This document shows positions 11,222 through 19,861 of a DNA stretch of 64,000 nucleotides, piece after piece. Made by a program: the position numbers and the translations under genes. Origin of the DNA: Verrucomicrobiota bacterium (lineage in GTDB: Bacteria > Verrucomicrobiota > Verrucomicrobiia > Palsa-1439); contig PLTX01000020.1 in NCBI GenBank assembly GCA_003164675.1, positions 1-64,000 of the forward strand, written 5' to 3'. Under the pieces are notes generated by a model that worked only from the letters and a program-made list of their open reading frames with translations, did no database searches and was not told where the DNA came from. How positions within the stretch are numbered: position 1 is the first letter of the stretch; each line of letters opens with the position of its first letter.

Positions 11222-12676
11222 CTACCACACGCCGGTGCGGAGATACTCATCAATCGCGGCTGCGGCCTTGCGGCCGGCGCCCATGGCCAGGATCACGGTG
11301 GCGGCGCCGGTGACAATGTCGCCCGCGCCGAACACGCCCACCTTTGAGGTTTTGAGCGTTTCGGGGTCGGCTTCGATATAGCCTCCCTTGCGCGTCTTGA
11401 GATCGGGTGTGGTGGATTGCACGAGCGGGTTGCTGCTGGTGCCGACGGCGATGATCACCACGTCCAGCGGCAACTCGTATTCCGAACCTCGAATCGGCAC
11501 GGGCCGACGACGGCCGGACTCGTCGGCGAGGCCAAGCTCCATCTTGATGCACCGCGCAGCTCGCAGCCAGCCCTTGTCGTTGCCGAGGAATTCGACGGGA
11601 TTGTTCAGCAACAGAAACTGGATGCCTTCTTCCCGGGCGTGCTTGACTTCCTCGGCGCGGGCCGGCATTTCGGCTTCGGAACGGCGATAAATGACGTAGG
11701 CGTTCTTCGCGCCGAGCCGCAACGCGCTGCGGATGGCGTCCATCGCCGTGTTGCCGCCGCCGACCACGGCCACGTTCCTGCCGCGGCAATCGTATATCGG
11801 CTCATCGTACTCGGGGAATTTGTAGGCCTTCATCAGGTTGACGCGCGTCAGGAACTCATTGGCCGAATAGACCCCGCACAGGTTTTCGCCGGGCACGCCG
11901 AGGAACTGCGGCAATCCCGCGCCGGTGGCGACGAGCACCGCGTGGTAGCCCTCTTCGCCAAGCAGTTCGTCCACCGTGACCGTTTTGCCGACGACGATGT
12001 TGGTCTGAAATTCGACGCCCATCCGCTTCATGTTCTCGACTTCCTGTCGCACGATCTCTTTCGGAAGCCGAAACTCGGGAATGCCGTAGATCAGCACGCC
12101 GCCGATCTCGTGCAGCGCTTCAAATACCGTGACCTGATGCCCTTTCTGGATAAGATCGCCCGCCGCGCTCAAGCCCGCCGGGCCGCTGCCGACAATGGCG
12201 ACTTTCTTACCCGTGGGCGGCGCGATGGGTGGCAGGCCGATCTGGCCGGTCTCGCGTTCGTAATCCGCCACGAACCTCTCGAGATACCCGATGCCCACCG
12301 CCCCGAACTTCTTGTTCATGATGCACGTGCCTTCGCACTGGTCTTCTTGCGGGCAGACCCGGCCGGTGATCGCGGGCAGAATGTCGTCCTCGCGAATCTT
12401 GGCGGCCGCCGCGAGATAATCGCCCGCGAGCACCAACGCGATGAAGTCCTTGACCTTTACGCCGACGGGGCAGCCGTCGACGCACTTCGGGTGGGCGCAT
12501 TCGAGGCAGCGCATCGCCTCTTGCGTGGCCAGATGAAAATTGAGGCCAAGGTTGACCTCCGCAAAATTCTGCCGTCGATGCTCCGGTTCCTGCTCGGGCA
12601 TTTTCTGGCGGGGAATCTTGGTCCGATCTTTGGGTGTCAGGGGGTTGGCCATAACAAAGTCAACGCGGCGTGACAT
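11222..12676 (-). CDS. gltA: NADPH-dependent glutamate synthase small subunit-like / NfnB-SudA-like flavoprotein
   Basis: CxxC Fe-S N-terminus (CLECAHPKCVDGCPVGV), GSGPAGLSAAGDL and VVGGGNTAMDA dinucleotide folds. Confidence 0.88.
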   Translation of the reverse strand: MSRRVDFVMANPLTPKDRTKIPRQKMPEQEPEHRRQNFAEVNLGLNFHLATQEAMRCLECAHPKCVDGCPVGVKVKDFIALVLAGDYLAAAAKIREDDILPAITGRVCPQEDQCEGTCIMNKKFGAVGIGYLERFVADYERETGQIGLPPIAPPTGKKVAIVGSGPAGLSAAGDLIQKGHQVTVFEALHEIGGVLIYGIPEFRLPKEIVRQEVENMKRMGVEFQTNIVVGKTVTVDELLGEEGYHAVLVATGAGLPQFLGVPGENLCGVYSANEFLTRVNLMKAYKFPEYDEPIYDCRGRNVAVVGGGNTAMDAIRSALRLGAKNAYVIYRRSEAEMPARAEEVKHAREEGIQFLLLNNPVEFLGNDKGWLRAARCIKMELGLADESGRRRPVPIRGSEYELPLDVVIIAVGTSSNPLVQSTTPDLKTRKGGYIEADPETLKTSKVGVFGAGDIVTGAATVILAMGAGRKAAAAIDEYLRTGVW

Positions 12677-13586
12677 CCTCGAGTTTGCATCGGTGGCGTA
12701 TCAGATCCAGGTCAGGTTTCGGGTCGCTGACAAACCGCTCCAGCGCCTGGCGCTCGGCTTCGCGGTACATGGCGTTGCGTTTGGCCAGGCCGTCGAAGTC
12801 CACCTCGTGCGCATCGAATTCCGGGCCGTCCACGCAGGCAAACTGGCTGCGGCCCGCCACCTGCACGCGACAACCGCCGCACATGCCGGTGCCGTCCACC
12901 ATGATCGGGTTGAGGCTGACGAGCGTTTTGATACCGTGTGGACGAGTCGTCTCGGCGACGGCGCGCATCATCGGGATCGGGCCAATGGCCAGCACCAGAT
13001 CGATCTTCCTCTCGCCGGCGATCAACGCCTTCAGCTTGTCCGTGACCAACCCTTTCTCGCCGTAGCTGCCGTCGTCCGTGGTCACAAACACCTCGTCGCT
13101 GATGGCACGAGCCTCGTTCTCCAGGACGAGGAGGTCTTTGGTGCGGGCGCCGAGGACGGTGATGACGTGGTTGCCGGCCCCTCGAAGCGCCTTGGCGGTC
13201 GGATAGGCGATCGCGGTCCCCACGCCGCCGCCGATGACCACCACCGTCCCGAATAAACGAATGTCCGACGGGCGACCGAGCGGCCCGACCACGTCAGGGA
13301 TGATATCGCCCGCGTCGAATCGGTTCAGCAACTTGGTCGTCTTGCCAATGCCTTGGACGATGAGCGTAATCGTGCCGTCCGTCGGATTGGACTCCGCGAC
13401 GGTCAACGGGATGCGTTCGCCGTGCTCGTGAATGCGAACGATGACGAACTGCCCGGGCTGCTGTTTTCGCGCAATGCGCGGAGCCACGATACGGAACAAT
13501 TTGACGTCCGGTGCCAGGAAGCGCGCTTCCGCGATGCTAAATCCGTCGGTTCCCATGATACAACCCAGGTACTTGTAATGCTCCAA
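12660..13586 (-). CDS. Sulfide/dihydroorotate dehydrogenase-like FAD/NAD-binding protein (NfnA/SudB-like)
   Basis: FNR fold (GGGVGTAIAYPTAKAL), C-terminal [2Fe-2S]-type GTGMCGGCRV...FACVDGPEFDA. Confidence 0.88.
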   Translation of the reverse strand: MEHYKYLGCIMGTDGFSIAEARFLAPDVKLFRIVAPRIARKQQPGQFVIVRIHEHGERIPLTVAESNPTDGTITLIVQGIGKTTKLLNRFDAGDIIPDVVGPLGRPSDIRLFGTVVVIGGGVGTAIAYPTAKALRGAGNHVITVLGARTKDLLVLENEARAISDEVFVTTDDGSYGEKGLVTDKLKALIAGERKIDLVLAIGPIPMMRAVAETTRPHGIKTLVSLNPIMVDGTGMCGGCRVQVAGRSQFACVDGPEFDAHEVDFDGLAKRNAMYREAERQALERFVSDPKPDLDLIRHRCKLEDVTPR

Positions 13587-13790
13587 CAGGTTCCCCGCAA
13601 GCGCAGACGTTCACGTACTGCTACGCGTCCAGGGGGAGATCGGTGGTGGCAGGTATGGCAGGAACCGGCTTCGCAGGAATAATCCGGTGGATTCAGGCAG
13701 GTGAATTTCCGATCCCGCACCGCGACCTCGCGGGTGCCTCATCTCACGGTCTCTGTCCGGTGTTGATCGGTCTCGGACTGCGTCAATGCG

Positions 13791-16532
13791 TCAAAACGGG
13801 TTTTTCAGTCCCTTGGGAAGATGGGATTTCTTCGTGCTGATCTTGATTTTGTCCTGGCCCTCGAACGTGCTTCCATCAACGAAAGTCCCGTTCACGGTCA
13901 GTACCCGGACCTTGCCATTCTTGACGGTTCCCAAGCTGGCGATCAGATCATTCACGTTGAACTCGACAACCAGATCCGGAATTCCATCCTTCTTTTTCTT
14001 GGGGCAACCGCGCGTGTACACGAACGGAGCCGCCACGTCTTCAATCACGGAGTTGGTGTTCGCCAACACGCCGTTCAACGTCACGCTGGCGGGGACGATG
14101 TTGGTTACGTGCATCGACTCGGTTCCCACGATGGCCACCTGGATCACGCCACCGGCATTGGTGTTGACCACGACCGGGCAGAAACCCGGGGCGATGTCCA
14201 CAATGACCTGCTGTGGGGCCGTGACCGTGACGCTAAACGTGCACGAGGTGGTGTTCCCGGCGGGGTCGACGGCGGTGCAGACCACCGGTGTTGTTCCCAG
14301 CGGGAAGATCGAGCCCGAGGCCGGCACGCAGGTAACGGTCGCTGTAACCGAGCAATTATCGACGGCCGTCGGCGTGGAAAATGTCACCACCGCCGATGAC
14401 TGCGATATGCTCACGTTGTTGGTGATGTTGGACTGGCAGGTGATCTGCGGCAGCATGGTATCCGCGACGATGAAGCTGGTCGTGCAGTTGGTGGTGTTGC
14501 CCGCCTGGTCCGCGACGGTGATCGTCACCGTGTTCGTCCCCGCAAACGCGATGGTTCCATTGGTGGGTGACTGGGTGATGACCAGATCGTTGGAGGGCGT
14601 GCAATTGTCGGTTGCGACCACCGCGCCGGTGAAATCCGGCACGACGGCCTCGCAATTGGTATTGGCCGAAGCAACGATCGAGGTGGCGCACTGCGAGATG
14701 GTCGGCGGTTGATTGGCAACGACCGGGACGCACTCGGAAAACTCGGAGGTGTTGGAACTGCTGTCGCTGGCCGTGGCTGTGATGAACTCGCCCACGAGAT
14801 CGGAGTTTGTAAAGGCGGCGCTGAATGAGGCCCCACCACTCAGGTCGGAGGTGACATCGGCGGACCCAAGGAATACCTGGCCTTGCCCAAAGCCGGACGG
14901 ATCACAGTTGACGTTGGCAAAGAACTCGAGATGCGCGGTCGTGGCGCTGCCGGAATTGGCGATGGAGCCTTGGATCAGCACGCCGCTGTTGGAGCAAACG
15001 GCGGAGGTGAGCACGGGGAAGTTCTGGAAATTGTTCGGACCCGAGGGGAAGACGCCGAAGGCATGGTTTGAAGTGACGCCATCGGCGCCCAGGTCGATGC
15101 CCAGCACGGCGTTGGAGAAAATCGAATTCCCAAAGATCGCGTTGTCAACGGCGTTGCTGACCACGGTCACGCCGTTGCTGCCATTGAACGCGATGATGTT
15201 GCCCTCACCGGACGATGTTCCTCCGATCAGATTGGTCGAGGCCTCCGCGAGGGTCCCGTCGATCAGAACGCCCGATTGGCTGTTGCCCAAATTGTTCGTG
15301 CCCGTGGCATCCGTTCCGATGAAGTTCCCCTGTACGACGTTGGCGTCGGCCGGGAAGAAGCTCGGCCCATTAGAGCCCGCGACAGCGATCCCGTTGCCCG
15401 TATTCTGAATGATGACGTTACCGGCGCCCGAGGCCGCGCCGACGATGTTGGCCGTCCCGGAAACAATCACTCCGTCGCCTGTGTTGCTGGATATTGTGCT
15501 GGCGACGAGACGGTTGGTGCTGCCGTCCAGAATCAACCCGCCGGTGCCATTGGCCGACAGGGTGACGCTGGAGAGAATGTTGTTGTTGTTCGTGCTTCCC
15601 GCGAAGGCGCCGACGTTCACCCCGACGTGGAGATTGGCGGATATCGTGCTGTTGACCAGGTCGTTACTGGACCCCCCGATATCCACGCCGTCTGCGCCGT
15701 TGGCGTATATGGTGTCGTTGGAGAAGTTGTTGTTGTCGCCATCCATCAGCACACCGGCTTGGCTGTTGGACGAGATAATGGTGCTCACGAAGCTATTGGT
15801 GCCGCCGGCGAGGTCCACCCCGACGCCGTTGTTGGACGATATCAGGCTGCCGATGACGCTGTTGTTTCCGCCAAGGATGGCGACCCCGTCCCCGTTATTG
15901 TTCGTGACCACATTTGCTGTCAATGTGTTGAAGGAACCCAGAAGCTGGATCGCCGTACTGTTGAGAACGAAGACGTTGCCGGTAAAGGAATTGGTGTCGC
16001 CGCTGCATTCGACACCAACGAGGTTGTTGCTAATCGCGTTTTCCGAGAGCGTCACGCCGTTCGTGACGGACATGCCGACCCCGTTGAAGTTCTGGACGGT
16101 CAGGCCTTGAACCGACCCGGCAACAGTAAACGTCAACCCGGTGGCGACCCCTGCGCCGAGGAGGCTCCCATCCAACGCGATCAGCAGCACGGGGTTGTTC
16201 GTCAGCGTACCCGGATTCTCGCCAAGGCTGGAACCAGACTGGCTGAACCCATTGATGGTGAAAGAGTTCGAGATCGTCGGCAAAGTCGACTGGGGAGCGA
16301 TTGTTTTCACCGTGCCATCGAAGGGCTGAATGGCGAAATTGATGGTGACGGGCGGAGAGCTGGTGTTGCCGTCGATGATGGCCTGGCGCAGGGACCCGGC
16401 GCCGCTGTCAGCAGTGTTGACCACCGTGATTATTGTGGTGGCGAGCGCGCTGGAACGATCAGACCCGGAGTCGAAAACAATCAACGCGGTGGTCAGTAGT
16501 ACGCCGCAACAGAATCGCACAGGGGTTTTCAT
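13791..16532 (-). CDS. Secreted right-handed beta-helix repeat protein with HYR-like domains
   Basis: Signal peptide, many N-rich beta-helix rungs (NNNGDGVAILGGNNSV), HYR-type Cys motifs (ATDNCTPS..., VDNCSVTATVTCVPASGSIFPLGTT). Confidence 0.8.
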   Translation of the reverse strand: MKTPVRFCCGVLLTTALIVFDSGSDRSSALATTIITVVNTADSGAGSLRQAIIDGNTSSPPVTINFAIQPFDGTVKTIAPQSTLPTISNSFTINGFSQSGSSLGENPGTLTNNPVLLIALDGSLLGAGVATGLTFTVAGSVQGLTVQNFNGVGMSVTNGVTLSENAISNNLVGVECSGDTNSFTGNVFVLNSTAIQLLGSFNTLTANVVTNNNGDGVAILGGNNSVIGSLISSNNGVGVDLAGGTNSFVSTIISSNSQAGVLMDGDNNNFSNDTIYANGADGVDIGGSSNDLVNSTISANLHVGVNVGAFAGSTNNNNILSSVTLSANGTGGLILDGSTNRLVASTISSNTGDGVIVSGTANIVGAASGAGNVIIQNTGNGIAVAGSNGPSFFPADANVVQGNFIGTDATGTNNLGNSQSGVLIDGTLAEASTNLIGGTSSGEGNIIAFNGSNGVTVVSNAVDNAIFGNSIFSNAVLGIDLGADGVTSNHAFGVFPSGPNNFQNFPVLTSAVCSNSGVLIQGSIANSGSATTAHLEFFANVNCDPSGFGQGQVFLGSADVTSDLSGGASFSAAFTNSDLVGEFITATASDSSSNTSEFSECVPVVANQPPTISQCATSIVASANTNCEAVVPDFTGAVVATDNCTPSNDLVITQSPTNGTIAFAGTNTVTITVADQAGNTTNCTTSFIVADTMLPQITCQSNITNNVSISQSSAVVTFSTPTAVDNCSVTATVTCVPASGSIFPLGTTPVVCTAVDPAGNTTSCTFSVTVTAPQQVIVDIAPGFCPVVVNTNAGGVIQVAIVGTESMHVTNIVPASVTLNGVLANTNSVIEDVAAPFVYTRGCPKKKKDGIPDLVVEFNVNDLIASLGTVKNGKVRVLTVNGTFVDGSTFEGQDKIKISTKKSHLPKGLKNPF

Positions 16533-16848
16533 GGCGCTCTTTTCCGTAATTCCCAGTCTTCTCCAAATCCATTCCGCAACCAGCTCGACCCTTGACGATC
16601 AAACACCGCCGGCATCGAAAGTGAATCGTAACCGAACGACGGGATCAAACGCCAGAGGAATCGCGCCAGCGAAAATGGCGCGGGTCGATCACCAACTCGG
16701 TTCACCGCTTCTTCCCGAAAACCGCACCACGTGGTTTCCGGCAAAAAACAAATGCCCCGGTGATTGTCAAACGACTTTCGGGTGGTTTAGTGTTGACTCC
16801 GCAACCCAGCTATAATAGCAACGGGGTTGAGGACTCGAGACCCACTGC

Positions 16849-17751
16849 ATGAATCGATGGCGAGGCTCGTTTTTTTTGGTTGGCGCCCTGATCACCTTCC
16901 CGCTGCTGCCCGCGGCGAATGGATCTCCGACTGCTTTGGAGAGCGCCACCGTCAGCGAGATCAAGAACGAGGTGAGCTATCAGGCCGCCGACGGGTCGGA
17001 ACACGCCGCCAAGGTGGAGGATGTAGTCCAGGGGCGGGACGTGGTCAAGACCGGCAGCAATTCCATGGCCGAGTTGGAATTTCCGGACGGGACATTGACC
17101 CGCCTGGGGTCGCATAGCGCCTTCACATTTGCCGCCGAGAGCCGCGAGGTGCAGACGCACGGTGGTCTGAGCGTGTTTTTCATCCCGAAGGGCATGGGGG
17201 GTCTCCGCGTCGTGTCCCACGCCGTGGTGGGCACGGTCGAAGGCTGCACGGTGGTTGTGGAGGAGATCGAGCGACGCCAGGGAGGTACGACCCAGCATTG
17301 GACGAAGTTTCTTCTGGTGGAAGGCTCGCGGGCCAGCGTGTCGCTCCCAAACGGGAAGCAAACGTCGTCCTTGCGTGCCGGCCGGGGAATTTTTCAACGC
17401 GAGGGGGCGTCGACACTCAGTCCGCCGTTCGATTTCGATGTCAAGGCGCTCACGGAGAACGCCACCATCTTAACGAAGTTCCAGCGCTCGTGGCCGGGCC
17501 TGGACGACATCAACGCCGTCATTGAAAAGCAATTCAGGCAGTTGAAAAGCGGGAGGATGGTGCATACTTCCTTCTACTGGACCGGCCGGGGCACGCAACA
17601 AGGGACGCTGCCCGCCCAATTTCCCGTTCCCGAGATTCCCGGTATGCAAACGCCGCCATACAACGACTCGGGATCGCGGGACGGCTTGTTGCTTTACGAG
17701 TTCGACAACATCGCCGGAGCCAACCAGCCGACACCGAGTTCAATCAAGTGA
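16849..17751 (+). CDS. FecR-domain secreted protein
   Basis: GRDVVKTGSNSMAELEFPDGTLTRLGSHSAFTF typical of FecR domains; signal peptide. Confidence 0.75.
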   Translation: MNRWRGSFFLVGALITFPLLPAANGSPTALESATVSEIKNEVSYQAADGSEHAAKVEDVVQGRDVVKTGSNSMAELEFPDGTLTRLGSHSAFTFAAESREVQTHGGLSVFFIPKGMGGLRVVSHAVVGTVEGCTVVVEEIERRQGGTTQHWTKFLLVEGSRASVSLPNGKQTSSLRAGRGIFQREGASTLSPPFDFDVKALTENATILTKFQRSWPGLDDINAVIEKQFRQLKSGRMVHTSFYWTGRGTQQGTLPAQFPVPEIPGMQTPPYNDSGSRDGLLLYEFDNIAGANQPTPSSIK

Positions 17752-18746
17752 GAGCTGCTAAAGGAAATCCATGGTCTCGCGGACTAAGCGGCAGCGTGAA
17801 ACTTTTCTGGTGTTCGCTTTTCTTCGCAGCGTCGATGGCGCCTGCGCAAGAGCCGCAGTTGTTCCTGACCGACCAGCGTGCGTTTGGTAATCTGGGTCCC
17901 GCGCCATCCACTGAGTCGCAGCCGCAGGAGGAGGAATATCGGGACGAGTTGGGCCCGCTCCACCCCTTGTTGAGTTTGCGGTATACCGCGTTTCAGGCCT
18001 ATAGCGACACGTCGTACCTCTACGACTCCAACATCTTGCTGACGTTTCACAAACCGGTCGAGGACATGGTGCTCGACCAGGTTTTCGGGGCGTCTTATGC
18101 GCCGAGGGTTTTCGATGATCTGAAGACCGTGGTTTACTACCAGCATTACATCGATCGTTACGATTCCAACGGCGCATTCGATTTTGACGGCGACCAAGCC
18201 GGCGTGGACCTGGCGTACACCCTCGTAAAACCCGCGATTCCCCATCATGAAGAACAGACCTCATCGGTTTGGACCCTGTACGGCGACGGCTCGTACGAGC
18301 GGCTCACGTCGACGCCGGATGACGTGCGGATCTTCGAGATGGTGGATACGAGGATTGGCCTGCGTTGCGACTACCATGATGTGTTGCCCTGGTGGGGAGG
18401 ATCTGTAAAGCATATCGCGCCGTTTTACGGTTATCAGTTTGACTGGCGGGTTTCGGACCCGGCCGTTCTGACCCGGGCCGACAACACGTTTTTCCTGGGG
18501 GTGAGTCTGGACCTGATGCGGAATGTGTACGTGCAATTCCTTGGGCAGGCGCAGTGGCAGGATTACCTCAACGAAAACCGCAGCGACGTTACCGAGACGC
18601 TCTCGGCGTCGTTGATCTGGCGCATCAACAAGTATGCATCGTTGAACGCCAGCGCACTGTTTGCCAACAACAACTCCAGCATGAATGCGTTGTCTTATAG
18701 AGTTATTAGTGCCGGCCCGAACGTGACGCTGCAAATCCGCTTCTGA
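17748..18746 (+). CDS. Predicted outer-membrane beta-barrel protein
   Basis: Signal peptide, alternating aromatic strands, C-terminal ...NVTLQIRF; 4-nt overlap (GTGA) with the FecR gene. Confidence 0.55.
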   Translation: MRAAKGNPWSRGLSGSVKLFWCSLFFAASMAPAQEPQLFLTDQRAFGNLGPAPSTESQPQEEEYRDELGPLHPLLSLRYTAFQAYSDTSYLYDSNILLTFHKPVEDMVLDQVFGASYAPRVFDDLKTVVYYQHYIDRYDSNGAFDFDGDQAGVDLAYTLVKPAIPHHEEQTSSVWTLYGDGSYERLTSTPDDVRIFEMVDTRIGLRCDYHDVLPWWGGSVKHIAPFYGYQFDWRVSDPAVLTRADNTFFLGVSLDLMRNVYVQFLGQAQWQDYLNENRSDVTETLSASLIWRINKYASLNASALFANNNSSMNALSYRVISAGPNVTLQIRF

Positions 18747-18761
18747 TGTCCGCCTGTTCTC

Positions 18762-19496
18762 TCAGATGACAAAACGCTCACCGTCGCGGGCGATGTGGAG
18801 TCGAACCCTGGCGCGGTTCCTGAGCAGATCGTCACCGACGTGCGTGAGCACGATCCGTTTCGCGCCGATCTCCGCCTGATGCTCCCGGAGTTGTGTGTAA
18901 CTCAAATGTACCGGCGTACGCTGGTCAAAATCGGTGCATTCGGTCAACAGCAGATTGGCGCCTCGTGACATCGCGGGAATGGAATCGCACCAGGTTGTGT
19001 CACCGGTGAAGGCCACGGCGTTGCGGCGGTGTTCGATGCGATAGCCGAGGCAGGGAAACCGGTCCGTGTGCTGCATGCGGTACGCGTGGATGCGCATTCC
19101 GCGAATGGAAATCGGACGGCCGGGGCGGATGATCTTGTATACGACCGGGAAGCGGCGGCGATCCTTTGCCAGTTCGCCGTACATTAGATTCGTCAGCGCT
19201 TCGAGTCGCTCGGCACACAATGCGGAGCCGATCACCACGAGCGGACGGGTTCGCCGTGAGCGGTACTGGTAATCCAGAAGCAACATCGGCACGCCGCCGA
19301 TGTGATCGCCATGCAGGTGGGTGACCAAGATGAGATCGATTTCGTCCGCGGCGATTTTCGACCGATGCAACGCTTGCAGGATGGTCGGGCCGCAATCTAT
19401 CAGTGCCGTGGTGTTGCCAGCCTGCATGACGATAGCCGAATGAAACTGGCCCGCCGCGCCGAATGCATCTCCAGTCCCAAGAGTGGTCACGCGCAT
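18762..19496 (-). CDS. MBL-fold metallo-hydrolase (RNase Z-like)
   Basis: HLHGDHIGG motif, FTGDTTWC, LTHVGDD. Confidence 0.85.
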   Translation of the reverse strand: MRVTTLGTGDAFGAAGQFHSAIVMQAGNTTALIDCGPTILQALHRSKIAADEIDLILVTHLHGDHIGGVPMLLLDYQYRSRRTRPLVVIGSALCAERLEALTNLMYGELAKDRRRFPVVYKIIRPGRPISIRGMRIHAYRMQHTDRFPCLGYRIEHRRNAVAFTGDTTWCDSIPAMSRGANLLLTECTDFDQRTPVHLSYTQLREHQAEIGAKRIVLTHVGDDLLRNRARVRLHIARDGERFVI

Positions 19497-19510
19497 GGGA
19501 TACGTGAGAC

Positions 19511-19669
19511 AACTGTTATTCGAGTTACACCGCGGATGTCAACAGGCACGTTTGGGCCAACTTGGGAGGTCAGATTGCAGGCACCGGCGGCTCGAATACG
19601 GTGTTCGACCCGTTTGGGGGCAGCCCGAACAAATTCTACCAGGTCTTGCAGGTGCCATGGGCAGGATGA
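19511..19669 (+). pseudogene. Orphan C-terminal fragment of a secreted surface protein
   Basis: Open frame without start: NCYSSYTADVNRHVWANLGGQIAGTGGSNTVFDPFGGSPNKFYQVLQVPWAG*; resembles the generic C-termini of verrucomicrobial secreted proteins (W.NLG..I.GTG...V.D......KFYRV). Confidence 0.5.
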
Positions 19670-19861
19670 GGGTCGAGAATCAGGTGGTCCTGCTGGCTGA
19701 AGAAGAGCTCCGGCCCGTTCTCAGGCTTACTTGACGGTCATTTCTGCCCGTGCTGACTCAAAACATTCTCTTGTGATCGCAATTGCGAGCCTGACCATGT
19801 TCTCCATCGAATTCTTTTGGAAATTCGCAAAACGCTACAAGTTCAAGCATGGGATCCACCT

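Noticed and set aside
15300-16100. Short near-periodic repeats considered as a CRISPR or minisatellite
   Set aside because: Periodicity is the coding of beta-helix rungs; repeats are diverged and in frame, with no constant repeat or unique spacers
15276-16499. 407-aa plus-strand ORF antisense to the beta-helix protein
   Set aside because: Mirror of the repetitive beta-helix coding sequence; no start context and no independent motif
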